From Hymenopus coronatus (lineage: Eukaryota; Arthropoda; Insecta; Mantodea; Hymenopodidae), in the NCBI GenBank assembly GCA_030762935.1, contig CM060896.1:10616001-10680000 (forward strand): DNA of 64,000 bases. Reading direction: 5' to 3'. Both the position numbers and the translations under genes were made by a program. Under the pieces are notes generated by a model that was not told where the DNA came from, did no database searches, and saw only the letters and a list, made by a program, of their open reading frames with translations. Positions 36,091-47,004 of the stretch are shown piece by piece (positions within the stretch are counted from its first letter, which is position 1; every line of letters starts with the position of its first letter).

Positions 36091-36235
36091 TGTACGAGAA
36101 AAACAGAGTACGGGATTTATAGACAGGTGCCTTTGTATATTTGGGGTTTAAAGGCAAATATTGATTTTGGGAGGAAGATTTTAGGGATGATGTAGGCGTA
36201 TTTCCCTTTTATTTTTTACAATTAATATCATTTGC

Positions 36236-37059
36236 CCTACTCGTACTATGTACATACTGTATAGAGAAGCTATTGTATTGCACACAAAAATTCCATACCG
36301 AGATTTCACCGGAAATATATGTTTGAATCCAAAAAAAGGTCCACGTGTGTGTACGTGTGTGTGTGTGTGTGTGAGACTGTGGACAACATAGCTCAAAAAC
36401 AAAAAGACCGTTGAATACCAAACTTGGTATTTTAGATTGGTATCTTCCAAGGATGCGACATAAAGATTTTCAAGAAAATTCCCCCATCCCCAACTACCCT
36501 TTACATGGAACTTTTTTCGAATTTTTTTAATTTATTAAAATGGCTCTGACGATTTTGATTAAAATATCGTATATTAAAGATAAAATGTATATCTTGAATT
36601 TTCTTGGAATAGCCTCTGAAGACTACTTTATTCTGAATGAATTTTGAATAACTGCTAAACCGTAAGAGATGGACAAAAGCTTACTGCACGAAAAATGTAG
36701 AGGACGTTAAAACACGCAATTTATGTTATATACATTTTTTTCATGGAGTTCAACATTTTTGAGACATTCCTTGTTTTTGGTTTCTGCTTTGAAAAACTTA
36801 TACTTTTCGCATACAGGAAGTTGTCAACTCCTCTCCATACAACCAAAGGAACACCAGTCACATAGCAACCAGCTTTTGACTATCACCTTAACCTATGGTA
36901 CCCCCTTATTTCGCTTTACTTACAAGGAATCAAGTAATAAGACTATTTCTGGTAATTTCTTCTCGAATAGCAAGAAGTAAATAGAAGCATAAGCTTTTTA
37001 ACAATACTTTGTTACAGAGATGTAGAGAAAGTGATGAGAATGGACCACATCAGATTTTT
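36236..37059 (+). repeat. PalR repeat copy, near-complete
   Basis: Partly decayed palindrome at 36,238-36,270, GT site at 36,343-36,372, terminal ACCACATCAGATTTTTC. Confidence 0.8.
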
Positions 37060-37320
37060 CTGCACTACATGCCGCCCTAGATATACCCTCATTAAGCTCT
37101 GGATGGAAAACTTCCGCCCCTCGACAGTATTCTCACACTCACTCTTGGAAACAAAATACCACGCCATTAACCTTTAGGGCCCGCCGCCGGCAGGGGGCAG
37201 CCTGCCCCTTCCCAGGAGCTGCAGCCCCTTCCAAAGGTCGCAACCTCTCTTTTATATAATATATGAGACTACCTTTCACACTATATTTCCACGACAGCCA
37301 TAAATTACAAATAAGGGTTG

Positions 37321-37660
37321 CTTTTGCTTTCTCTACGCGTACTATATACACAGTGTATAAAGAGGAGACTATATTTCACCCACAAATTCGATACCGAGAT
37401 TTCACCGGAAATATATGTTTTAAGATCCCCTGAATTAAAAAAAAAAAGGAAGGCATTTTAGAAAAATGTCCGTGAGTGTGTTTATCTGTCAGTGTATGCG
37501 TGTGTGTCTGTGGGCAACATAGCTCAAAAATGAAAAGTCCATTAAATACCAACCCCCAGCTACCGTATACAAGGAACATTTTTATTTTCTCAAAAATGGC
37601 TCTAGCGATTTGGTTTAAAATATCGTATACCAAAGATAGTTATATGACAAATAAAATGTT
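37321..37660 (+). repeat. PalR copy, 3' truncated
   Basis: Palindrome at about 37,330-37,364 and GT-rich site at 37,470-37,510. Lost after GACAAATAAAATG. Confidence 0.8.
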
Positions 37661-38547
37661 TGTTGAGACTGAAATGTCTATGAAGTTTCCTCTATATTAA
37701 TTATTTATTAATATATTAGCTAATATTTTTCTTATTATATGTATTACTCATTTTAATGTAATTGCTAGATTCTTAGATAATAAATTGTGCATTGAATTTG
37801 GCAAAGGCAAATGATAACATTGTAACCGAATATTATGTAAAATACTCAATTTTATTTCATATATGGTAAATTCATGTTTAAACGTGTTGGGAAACGCTTT
37901 GGATTCCGTTAAAGACTTTCACATACTTGGATTTTGGCGAAGCCACTCTATTTTCGAATGTTTTAGAAGCTTGACGCCGGAAGTAGCGTTGATACACGGG
38001 TCACGTGGTAATTTGCTCAGCCAATCAGCGTATGGCTGATGCGTATGTGACCAATGGGCTACTCCTACGTCACGCAGTTTCGTGACCGTACGGTGGGAGT
38101 GAAATGAGGTTCGTGCGGAGATTGCTGATTCAAGCGCTGCCATTCTGATGAGACTAGAAGTGTTTATAGAAGTTGGCGCCAAGCTCATTGAGCAGCCACG
38201 TGTGTTCAAACATGTTATATTAAGGGGACATGTTACTAACTAACAAGTGAAAGCTTTAACGCGGCAACAAAGTATTAATAAAACCCTAATTCATGAAAAG
38301 TCAGACTTGCTGCATTTTATTTAGTATCCATATATAACACCTCCATAGCTGCTGGAATCGCTGCTTCTCTGCCAACCCTGAGGTAAAATCACATAAAACT
38401 ATAAGACCCCTGCTAAACTCAATAACAATTCTGAGACCAGCAAGTGATACTAAACTCTAACAATGAGCAATCCAGAAGTTCTAAGCATCCGCCTGGTATA
38501 GAAGCCGAGAACATCGCAGCATCACCCCGGAACCGCTTCATAAAGTG
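37661..38547. other. Unassigned sequence containing a promoter-like block
   Basis: AT-rich to 37,920, then a GC-richer block described separately, then AT-rich again. No coding exon is recognised. Confidence 0.4.
37970..38180. promoter_or_regulatory. Putative promoter-like or LTR-like block with CCAAT and CRE-like motifs
   Basis: Within about 120 bp there are two CCAAT boxes (GCCAATCAGCG near 38,019 and GACCAATGGGC near 38,050), a CRE-like TACGTCACGC near 38,068 and an E-box-like TCACGTGG near 38,000. Local GC content is clearly higher than the flanks. No matching downstream gene is recognised, so it may be a cryptic promoter, an unannotated noncoding gene start or a solo LTR-like sequence (AATAAA near 38,275). 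Confidence 0.35.
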
Positions 38548-38812
38548 GGGAATTTTATGGGAATAACCTCTGAGAACAGCTTTATACTGAATGAATTTGC
38601 GGACTTTAATATAACTGGTAAACCGTAAGAGGTAGACAAAAACTTACTTAACGGAGAACATAGGGCACGTTAAAACGCACAATTTATGTTATATACATTT
38701 TTGTCGTGGAGTTGGCAGTTTTGGAGATTTGCTTGATATTGATTTCAGCTTTAAGATACTTAAAACTTTTCTAATACAGGAATTTGTTAACTCCTGGTCA
38801 TGTAGAGAAAAG
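38548..38812 (+). repeat. PalR central fragment
   Basis: GGGAATTTTATGGGAATAACC through GTTATATACATTTTTGTCGT to ACTCCTGGTCATGTAGAGAA. Both ends missing. Confidence 0.7.
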
Positions 38813-39885
38813 TTCAACCAGTTCCAATAACAATTATTTTGTGTACACAAACATCCATGAAGCTGGAACCAATCCTCGTCCATGTGAGTCAATTTCACCA
38901 TTGTATACAATACAATATTGTATTAACGAATCATAAATAAATACACGCTGTGCAGGAGAAAACAAATGCTGAACCATAATACACCTTGTGACTAAGTACA
39001 GGACAAAATAATAAAGCACACTGGTAATAACTCAACCACACGATATCACCATCAGCCCAATACTGCACTTTCAGAACAGAGAAAAACAAGTCAGCACCGT
39101 GACCTTGTGTACAGCAGCGTTTACGTCTGCGCAGTGGGAAAACAACGTGCAGCGTTTCGGATATTTTGGGTCGCATGATATAATACATAGCTCAGGACGT
39201 TTCAAACCTCTTTAGACCCTCCAATTTTTGCTGTATTTAGTACATGCTATTACTAAGCGGACAAAATGAGAAACATGTGCGTTATACATATTGTTCTCTA
39301 TAAATTTAAAACTATTTGTACTTGTTCATCCTCTCTACATATGTATGTATAATGCTTAACAATTTAACATTTTAACATGCATTTAGCTTTACTTTTACGA
39401 CCGGCCAGATAGTATTTAAATAATGGGACCCCGTCTCAAATGCACGCGCCTATACCTTACCGCCCCGTAATCGACCCACATGTGTGAACGGTTTGTTTTC
39501 GATCACTCTTAGCTTATTGTTGCCGACGGTTTCCTTTCCATTCTGGATCTAGTGCCACACCTGTGTGAGTGAACACGTTTGCGGTCAGCGGGTGCATTAC
39601 ATCAAAGCTCCGTTTATCGTACCTTGATGAAAAGGTCACACCTGTGTGTAAAGTACACGTGACAATAATGACTTCTACTACATAAATGTATTGCTATGTC
39701 ATCGACAGGTTGAAAAGGAGGCAACCTGGCCTAGAAGGTTTCAGTTTCGCAGTGAGTTCGGAGCGTACAGTCGAATTGAAGAGCTGAAGAGTCCAGCGAA
39801 TAACTCATGCCATATAATTGCAATAAAGATATCTATTGGTAATAAAAATATGTTGTACACTGCTGTCAGAAGTGGGATTCAACGT
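38813..39885. other. Unassigned sequence leading into the Gypsy element
   Basis: 38,813-39,400 holds nothing recognised. From about 39,420 the composition is GC-richer. AATAAAGATATC near 39,825, followed by GTCAGAAGTGGGATTC at about 39,866, resembles an LTR end and leader of a Gypsy element, but no copy of the putative 3' LTR (44,127 onward) is found here. Confidence 0.4.
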
Positions 39886-39899
39886 TACGACGGAGGAAA

Positions 39900-40770
39900 T
39901 TATGAAAATTCTACTTGCCGAAATCAAGAGTAAGGACACGAAGTATGGAAGAAATGAAATTGGGAATGGAGAAGATGAGAAACGAAATAGTGACTGTGAA
40001 TTGGCGATGAAGAAGATGAAGGCGGAGATATCGAACAAAATTGGCCAACAACTGACGGCGTGAAGATGGACGAGGAAGAACTGGGGGAAATATGGAAGAG
40101 CTTGGTGGAACGGTGAAAGACCAAGACCAACGCCTGGAAGACCTTCGAGAAAGAGCTAGGGAAGAGTCGATGACAACGGCAAAAACCTGAACACCATGAT
40201 AGAAAAGATGCTCGAAAGAAGCTGAAACATGTGAAGATCGAGACGACAGGAGACTTGAAATAATGCGTAATTGACGGAACAATAACCTTCGAAGTCTTCC
40301 ACCGACGGTTCGCCACCATCGCCACTTACAACCAATTGTCAGCCGGAGGAAGCGTCACACGTGATAGCCAGACTCCAGGGAAGGCGGCCGAAGTACTGAA
40401 TGCGATTCTGACGTCGGCAGTGGCCGAACACATCTGGGAGGCACTCGAGAACCGTTTGGGATCCATCACTTAGCCGCAGTCCACCGTAGTCAACTAAGTT
40501 TAGCGTTACAACAACCAAGGGAGACGATGCAGGAGCTCATCCTGGTAATAGAAAAACTAGTGAGTAAATCCCTGTCGAATCTTCTGCCTAGTTACGTACC
40601 CCAGGAAGCTGCCTACTGCTTCGACGATGGTCAATGCAATGCCGAGATACGACAGCGCCTGATTCTCGGCTACGATAAGAGAATCCACGAAGAGTTAACG
40701 GTAGCATTAAGGGTGGAAGCGGCCAAGATAACAGCTGCACCCACCTTGGAGAAGAGGAGTATTCGCTAGT
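39900..40770 (+). pseudogene. Gypsy gag remnant
   Basis: A coiled-coil-like Lys/Glu-rich start (about 39,930-40,060) is followed by WAVFHRRFATIATYNQL-like sequence (40,290-40,345), KAAEVLNAIL and ALENRLG (to 40,470). These parallel the capsid-like region of Gypsy gag, where a WxxFxxQF motif precedes a TALQGxAxxVL segment. The last part (40,527-40,769) is open for 80 codons and includes MQELILVIEKLV and AEIRQRLILGYDK. Stops and shifts separate the segments. A CCHC zinc knuckle is not seen; a GA microsatellite lies where the gag C-terminus would be. Confidence 0.7.
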
Positions 40771-40772
40771 AC

Positions 40773-40813
<41 letters not shown>
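40770..40813. repeat. (GA)n microsatellite within the Gypsy element
   Basis: About 20 GA units with one AAAG interruption, between gag and protease remnants. Confidence 0.95.
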
Positions 40814-40980
40814 CCTAGAGACGATAGCCTTCAAACAGGACAGGACATCTAGCGAAGACTGTCCACGACAAATGCAACTAGTAGGCGGGAAACATTGGAG
40901 CGACGCATCGGCGCCGTCATTGCCAACACCGTGAGAGGCTTTACGTGCCCCGGGCAGAGAAATGGACGACAGCCTTATCA

Positions 40981-41100
40981 CAGACAATTGGATACAGGGA
41001 AAATTGTGCCAGGTACTACTAGACACAGGTGCAGCCGTGTCAGTAATCGGTTCTGACGAGGCAAAAGGCAAGCATAAAAACCCAGTCGGCCATATCAACT
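40981..41100 (+). pseudogene. Gypsy aspartic protease remnant
   Basis: The frame reads DNWIQGKLCQVLLDTGAAVS from 40,983, with the catalytic DTGA at about 41,019-41,030 and a following VSVIG. This is the canonical retroviral-type protease flap-side motif LLDTGAxxSxI. The rest of the domain is out of frame. Confidence 0.8.
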
Positions 41101-41549
41101 AGTGATGACCTTTGCCTATGAGAAGAAAATCTTGCTGGAGCTGTCATTAGGACGGAGCACTGTGAATCTGGAGTATTCGTCCCGAGGCTGTCTGAGGTTG
41201 TGATACTGATATAGGATGCCCTCAGAAGCCACGAGGCGGCGGTCGAAGTCGGCCGGAGGATCTTGCGACTTGGCCGAAACGAGATGGCTTCAGAGCCCCA
41301 AGAAAATTCGCGAATCTGAAGGGTGCTGAGGGGCGATGTATTTGTGCCCGCAAGAAGCGAGGTAACGGTAAAGACGCACTTGGAGGACCAACGTCCAAGG
41401 AGCCTTTGTTATGACTGAGAGACACCATTGAACGGGTTGTACGTTGCCCAAGCACTGTGCCTTGCCGGGAGCAAGTGCCCTGACGTTGAATCCAACGGAC
41501 TCTTTCAGGACATCCAAGCCGGGACGAAGTTAGGAAAGGGTCAGCTAGC

Positions 41550-42400
41550 ATGAGTGCATCGCCGTGCGACGTAACCGAAGAGCCACCACTGTCACAGCAT
41601 CTCGGGTCCCGGCTGAAAGCCTTGCTGAAGAGAGCGGTCGACCATCTTACAGCTCCACAACTGGAGAAAGTCAGGCGTCTACTTAGCCGATACCAGTCTG
41701 TCTTCAGCAAAGGGAACGGCGATTATAGCCGCATTAACCGACACACCGACGACACCGAAGACTGCCCGCCTATACGCAACCACCAAGACGTGTTCCTCTG
41801 GAAAAACAGGTGGAGGCACGGGACATGCTGGAAGACACGAGATCTAGGGGAATCATTGAAGAATCTGACAACCCTTGGTGCCCCCCCTGTAGTCTTGGCG
41901 AAAAAGAAGAACGGAGAGCTACGTTTCTGCGTGGACTACATGGAACTGAATACTGTCACAAGAAAGGACGTTTCCCCTTACCCCGGATTGACACACTTGC
42001 TGGTGCTCAATAGTTCTCGACTATGTACTTGAAATACTGACAGGTGGCCTTAGGTCCCAGAGACAAAGAGAAGATAGCATTCATGACTGCCCAAGGGTTT
42101 TGGAAATTTACGGTTATGCCCTTTGACTTCTGTAATGCGCCAGCCACCTTCCAGGGCCTCCCAGTGGCTTCACTGATGGGATGCTTGACTTAGGACGCAT
42201 GCCTGCTATATCTGTATGACATCAGTATCATAGGCCATAACTTCGAAGACCATCTCGAGAATCTGTCCAAGGTACTGCAAAGGCTGCTAGCAGCTAACCA
42301 GAAGTTGAACGCAAAAAAGTGCCAACTCTTCTGCAACGAGATAACTATTTGGGCCACATAGTCTTCACCATCTGGGGCGGCCACGGACCCAGAGATTTTC
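41550..42400 (+). pseudogene. Gypsy reverse transcriptase remnant
   Basis: Recognisable motifs across frames: MLEDTRSRGIIEESDNPWCP (41,822), PVVLAKKKNGELRFCVDYME (41,886-41,945), LNTVTRKDVSPYP (to 41,985), FMTAQGFWKFTVMPFDFCNA (about 42,080-42,140) and CLLYLYDISIIGHN at about 42,200-42,240. The last corresponds to the YxDD catalytic box, with the first Asp replaced by Tyr (YLYD). After it comes HLENLSKVLQRLLAANQKLN. The changed catalytic residue and frameshifts show it is inactive. Confidence 0.9.
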
Positions 42401-42569
42401 CTGGCCCGAAAGACAAAAATTCGCGAGAGGTTTCTCCAACATCGCGAAACCCTTCACTCGAATAACGCAAGAGCACCGGCTTTACTCGAGTTCAGAAGAG
42501 GCATAAGGTGCGTTGCATGTGCTTAAATCGGCACTCTGCAGTGCGCCTATTTTAAGCTGCCTACAACCT

Positions 42570-42800
42570 GCTAGTGATTTTGTGGATACCGATGCCAGCT
42601 ACATTGGCATTGGAGACATTCTATGTCCAAGATATCCAAGACCGTGTTATAGCCTACTACAATAAGACGCTCTCCAAATCAGAAAAGAATTACTGCGTTA
42701 TCCGGCGAGAGCTCCTGGCAGTAGTGAAGGCGCTGGAGCACTTCCACAAGTTTCTGCACGGTCAACAAATTCACCTGGGGTTAGCCACTCCGTCCTCACG
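42570..42800 (+). pseudogene. Gypsy RNase H remnant
   Basis: FVDTDASYIGIGD at 42,578 contains the first RNase H Asp. It is followed in a second frame by RVIAYYNKTLSKSEKNYCVI and RRELLAVVKALEHFHKFLHG (42,630-42,770), with the catalytic Glu in the REL block. This is the standard Gypsy RNase H order immediately after reverse transcriptase. Confidence 0.9.
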
Positions 42801-43139
42801 TGGCTGTTGAAATTTTGGAACAGCCCGTTGGGTCCAGAGGCTCCAAGAGTACAACTTTACATCAGGACATCGGAAAGGGGAGCGACAACAATGCAGGTGG
42901 CCCTGTCAAGAGGAGCGCGGCCACTGACCTAGGGACACTCCTGAAGAAAGTAGGACCGGGACTAGACCCATCTGGGAGGGCATCGCTGATAAGAGTAGTG
43001 TGTACTATTGGGCCCAATAGAACTCATTGAAGGACAAGGAAGGGATATTTTTCCGGGTGTGTCAGTCACCTGATTGGAAGACCCAAAGAGAGCAACGGGG
43101 CATGGTCACGGAAGTCCTGGAGGAAGTGTGTGGGGACTT

Positions 43140-44110
43140 CTGGAGGACATTTGGGACCCAACCGAACCATCGACAAGCTCCGCCAACAGTACTACTGGCT
43201 GCAACTAGGAGCAGACGCTGAGAGGTGGTGCCGACAATGTCACGTGTGTAGCAAGTTGCGGCTCACAGGCCAGGATCCGGGGTTGTATACAGCACAATAA
43301 ATTGGGAGCACCTTTCGAACGAATATCCATTGATTTAGCTGACCTAATACCCGTGTCAGACAGGGACAACAAGTATCTGTTGGTCGCCATAGATTTCTTC
43401 ACCGGAGATGTACGCCATCCCTAACCAGGAGACCAAGATAATCGTGAACTGCCTCGTAGAAGAACTGTTTTGTTGCTATGGGGTATCGTTGTAGCTACAC
43501 AGTGATGAGGGCACCAACTTTGAGTCTAACCTAATGAGAGAGACACTGGAGCTTCTTGGAGTGCACAAGACACATACAACACCTTTCCACCCACAGTCGG
43601 ACGGTATGATGAGCGATACATTAGGACTCTAGATGAACATTTGAGGAAGGTTATTGCCAATCGCCAGAAGATTGGGATGTGAGGGTCCAACTTTCCTTGC
43701 TCATCTAAGGCTCTTCAACCAACCACACTACCGATTTGACACCAGCCAATTTGGTATTTGGTAGGGAACTGTGTCTACCATGCGACCTGATGTTTGGAAG
43801 TCCTCCTAGGGCAGAACAGTCAGCAGTCGACTATTTGGAGAAGCTCGTAGACCAGTTTCACGGTATTCATGAGATGGCGCGACAACAAATCCAGATAGCG
43901 AGCGACCGGATGAAAGCCCATTACGACCGGCAGCATCCGAGCATCCGAGATTTCCAGCACGGTGATTTGCTGTGGCTATATTGCCCTACCCCGACCAAGC
44001 TTCAACCACCACGGCAAGGGTTGTTTTGGTGAAGATGTTAAATGACGTCTACCGTATCCAGAGGCTGCTCCGAGGGAAGATGCTAGTATTACACCTGGAT
44101 CGGGACGACC
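43140..44110 (+). pseudogene. Gypsy integrase remnant
   Basis: The zinc-binding region reads TIDKLRQQYYWLQLGADAER then WCRQCHVCSKL (about 43,160-43,255). The core has GAPFERISIDLA (first Asp, 43,305) then NKYLLVAIDFF, LHSDEGTNFES (second Asp, about 43,498) and ETLELLGVHKTHTTPFHPQS (43,541-43,600, catalytic Glu). The C-terminal part is open at 43,736-44,032: TPANLVFGRELCLPCDL and HYDRQHPSIRDFQHGDLLWL, then DVYRIQRLLRGKMLVLHLDR in another frame. At least four frame changes separate these blocks. The domains agree with Ty3/Gypsy integrases; a chromodomain is not visible. Confidence 0.9.
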
Positions 44111-44126
44111 AGCCTTGAGGAGGGGT

Positions 44127-44610
44127 CATGTGTTTACATCCTGCGGCCATAATCGTCGAACGTGTGTGTATGGCTTGCTTGCAATTCATAACTGATTGTT
44201 AACATCCATTTTTGCACATACGTTAGTTGCCGGCGGCAAGCTCTTTTGACATCGCAGCTGTGATTGTTACATCCGTGCGAGTGGACACATGTTGTGTAGG
44301 AAGGTTCTTTGACGTCGAAGCCTGCATTGTTACACCGGAATGAGCTGTGAATACCAGCGGTGTTTTTGCACGTGCGCCCCGCAAACATTTCTTGTCACGT
44401 GATCCACAAGTACAAAAAGGGGAACAGAGCCTTGCCCAGAGTTCAGTTTTCACTGGGAAAACATCGCATGCTACTTTTGAGTGAGTTCGACTAGAATTTT
44501 GTAGCGAGTTGTATCATTGCCGCAGCGAGCATCAGAGACTATACGGCAGTTATTTGTGAGCAGATTTTGATTGGAAGAAATAAAGAGTTGTTGGAAAAAA
44601 AAAGTTTTTG
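44127..44610 (+). repeat. Putative Gypsy 3' LTR
   Basis: Begins TGTGTTTACATCCTGCGGCC directly after the polypurine-like GAGGAGGGGTCA and contains a polyadenylation signal AATAAA at about 44,579. The right end is uncertain. No matching 5' LTR is visible in 38.8-39.9 kb, so LTR identity rests on position and motifs alone. Confidence 0.5.
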
Positions 44611-44736
44611 TTAGAATACGCAATGCTTTAAGCTGTCCGGCTTGCAGCTCTTTATTTCAGCTGCTCTTGAGTTCGGCGCGGCGGCGAATAGCAAAGAAAA
44701 AGTCTTGAAAAAAATATAACATTGTTGAAAGATAGT

Positions 44737-44763
44737 TTTTTTTTTTTTTTTTTTTTTTTTTTT
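44737..44763. repeat. Poly-T tract
   Basis: A 25-bp T-run, unassigned; it could be a retroposon poly-A tail in minus orientation. Confidence 0.9.
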
Positions 44764-44837
44764 ACGATTTTGAGAGATCAGAAAGTTGTAATTGTATCTG
44801 TACTTTCAAGTTGGAACAGTTGTATAATAATATTATA

Positions 44838-46110
44838 TAGCACAGAGTGGGCCATGGGAACCTGGCGATTCTTAAAATAAACTCAATAGTATAAGATTCA
44901 AATTAAAAAATTAATTTCTTAAAACTGCAATAGGATATTGAATGATATATGAGGACGTGGCCTCATTTTCTAAATAGGACAACTTTTAAATAGCCTCCAC
45001 CACTCAGTATACATTGTTGTAGTCTGTGATGCAGATTCTGTATAGTTTGGTATGGCTGTAATTTCCTCCTGTATGGCCTCCTTGACCTCATTAATGTTCC
45101 TTAGTTGCCTAATGTACACTTGAGATTTGAGGTAGCCCCAAAGAAAGTAGTCGCATACTGACAGATCTGGAGAACATGTGGGCCACGGAATGTCTGCTCT
45201 TCTTGAAATCACTTTGTTTGGAAACATTTCTTTAACCATTTCAATGGACACGTTGGCAGTATGGGCTGTAGCCCCATCTTATTGAAACCAGATGCTGTTG
45301 AGGTCGATTCCACGAAAATGTAACTTAGGAATAAGAAAGTCCCCTAATATCTCTATGTATCGATCTGAGGTCACTGTTACAGCTCTATCATTCTCTTCAA
45401 ATAAGGACCTATGATTCTAAAGCTCGCAACGCCACACCAGACTGTTACATGTGGACTATGAAGAGGGCGCTGTTATAGATTTGAAACACTCCAATAGAGA
45501 AAATTTTGTTTATTCACCATAGCATTTAAATGAAAATAAACCTCGTCACAGGACCATATCATCATTAAAGAGGTATCGCCTGCGGTGCCACTAGTAGTAA
45601 AAGCGGGATTTAAACACTACCAAAATAAATCATTAAAGAGGCACACGAAGTAATTCCATTAGCTTTATCACAATATTTTAGCTCATGATCCACAGCCATC
45701 TTGTGGGTATGAAAACGAAAATCTTTGTGTAGAATTCTCGTAAAACTTGTGCTTGGTAAGTAAGGAGCAGCGATTTTCCTGTTGAGTGTCTGGGACTCAT
45801 TTTTATTGCTTGTCTGACTATTCCAATGTTTTCTGGTGTTCTCAGAGTATGTACAGATCCTGGTGGTTACAGAAATGATGCTCGGATCTTCTGTATCCAT
45901 AACTTGATAGTGCTCCTGCTAGGAACGTTGCCATGGCGTGGAACATCAAAATGACAAAAACACTATGTTCAGCATTCCGTGGCACCATTTTTACAACAAT
46001 GACAAACATTGGTTTTCCTCGTGATATCTCGTGCATTCATTTATTTGTCATATTTACCAACTTATTTTCAAACTTGAAAATCGTCAGATTCCCATGGCCC
46101 GCCCTGTATA
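44838..46110 (-). mobile_element. mariner/Tc1-superfamily transposon with TIRs, defective
   Basis: The left end GTGGGCCATGGGAACCTGGC (44,847) and the right end, in reverse complement GCGGGCCATGGGAATCTGAC (from about 46,103), form terminal inverted repeats flanked by TA. Length is about 1.27 kb. It encodes one transposase pseudogene on the minus strand. It lies between the Gypsy element and a PalR copy starting at 46,145. Confidence 0.85.
44970..46036 (-). pseudogene. mariner/Tc1-superfamily transposase pseudogene
   Basis: The minus strand shows EENDRAVTVTSDRYIEILGD, FLIPKLHFRGIDLNSIWFQ, a stop in place of the Gln before DGATAHTANVS (second catalytic Asp), then the 93-codon open segment 44,970-45,251 with SPDLSVCDYFLWGYLKSQVY (third Asp region) and EAIQEEITAIPNY. 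This is the insect lineage whose transposases contain the QQDGATAHT and SPDLTPxDFFLWGYxK motifs. Upstream (45,600-46,036) the N-terminal half is more degraded. Frameshifts near 45,420 and 45,600. Confidence 0.85.
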
Positions 46111-46144
46111 AAGAGGATATTTTCCATTTTACTAAATAAAAAAA

Positions 46145-46889
46145 TCTTATGTGTTCCATTCACACGACTTTCTCTACATTGTAGTTAAAAAGTTTATGCT
46201 TCTATTTACTTCATGCTAATTAGCAGAAATAGTCTTATTACTTGCTTGCTTGTAAGTAGAAGCGAAATGAGGGAGCTCCATAGATTAAAATGATAGCCAA
46301 AAGCTGGTTGCTATGTACCTGAAGTTCCTTTGTTTGTATGCACAGGAGTTAAGAAATTCCTGTATGAGAAAAGTGTAAGTTTTACAAAGCTAAAACAAAA
46401 AACCAGGAATATATTAAAACTGATAAATTCCACGAAAAAAATGTATATGACATAAATTGTGTGTTTTATCGTGAGCTACATTTCCTGTGCAGAAAGTCTT
46501 CCCCATCTCTTACGATTTAGCAGGCATTAACAATTCTGTAAAATTCATTCATAATAAAATAGCCTTCAGGGGCTATTTCCAGAAAATTCAAGATATACAT
46601 TTTATTTTTCAGGTAAATATCTTTAATATACGATATTTTAATCAAAATCGTTAGAACCATTTTTAAGAAAATAAAAAACATCAACATTTTATCCATGTAA
46701 AGGGTAGTTTGGGGTGCTGCCCCTCCCCCCCCCCCCCACACAGACATTTTTCTAAAAATGTTTTTTTTTTTTTTTGGATTCAGAGGGTCTCAAAACATGT
46801 TTCAGGTGAAATCTCGGTATCGAATTTTTGGGTGCAATAGAATACCTTCTCTATACACTATGTACATAGTACGTATAGAGAAAGTAAAT
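46145..46889 (-). repeat. PalR copy, near-complete with internal deletion
   Basis: TCTTATGTGTTCCATTCACA end at the left. The middle lost the segment before the variable site, which is now a C-run (46,723-46,738). Palindrome at about 46,848-46,882. It ends 44 bp from the tRNA gene. Confidence 0.8.
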
Positions 46890-46922
46890 ATATGGAAGAA
46901 GTACGATTTATAAATATAGGAA

Positions 46923-46930
46923 TAAAAAAA
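46923..46930 (-). terminator. Pol III terminator of tRNA-Pro
   Basis: Seven Ts in minus-strand sense immediately after the tRNA 3' end, the standard RNA polymerase III stop signal. Confidence 0.75.
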
Positions 46931-46932
46931 CA

Positions 46933-47004
46933 GGGCTCAGCCGGGATTTGAACCCGGGACCTCCTGCACCCAAAGCAGGAATCATACCCCTAGACCACTG
47001 AGCC
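46933..47004 (-). tRNA. tRNA-Pro (UGG anticodon)
   Basis: A 72-nt cloverleaf on the minus strand: acceptor stem GGCTCAG pairs with CTGAGCC and the discriminator is C. Anticodon stem CCTGC/GCAGG with loop TTTGGGT gives anticodon TGG (46,970-46,972), decoding CCA and, by wobble, other proline codons. The T arm CCGGG-TTCAAAT-CCCGG is perfect and supplies the B box; the A box lies in GTGGTCTAGGGGTATGATT. No intron. All stems pair without mismatch, unlike the SINE heads elsewhere in this window, so it is probably functional. It is divergently placed 766 bp upstream of the DHX38 start codon. Confidence 0.96.

Larger units (their letters stand above)
39886..44120 (+). mobile_element. Gypsy (Metaviridae-type) LTR retrotransposon body, inactive
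   Basis: The order gag, protease, reverse transcriptase, RNase H, integrase is recognisable on the plus strand over 4.2 kb, the diagnostic Gypsy/Ty3 order. Every domain is split by frameshifts or stops. No envelope-like ORF follows integrase. A downstream polypurine-like GAGGAGGGG at 44,117-44,125 precedes a putative 3' LTR. The component domains are listed separately. Confidence 0.9.

Noticed and set aside
37919..38209. 96-codon minus-strand open frame
   Set aside because: No recognised motif. Openness is plausible by chance in this GC-richer block, which shows promoter-like motifs instead.
39911..40325. Minus-strand Ser/Phe-rich frames of 123 and 133 codons
   Set aside because: Antisense of the Lys/Glu-rich gag coiled-coil segment; composition is the expected complement.
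40766..41098. Minus-strand open frames antisense to Gypsy (110 and, at 41,222-41,710, 162 codons)
   Set aside because: Shadows of the retrotransposon coding strand; low-complexity Ser/Leu run comes from the GA microsatellite.
39691..44032. Intact retroelement polyprotein or domesticated gag/pol gene
   Set aside because: Multiple frameshifts and stops interrupt every domain and the reverse transcriptase catalytic box is altered; no long continuous frame.
44134..44453. Minus-strand open frames of 76-84 codons over the putative LTR
   Set aside because: No recognisable domains; they lie in the presumed Gypsy 3' LTR on the opposite strand.
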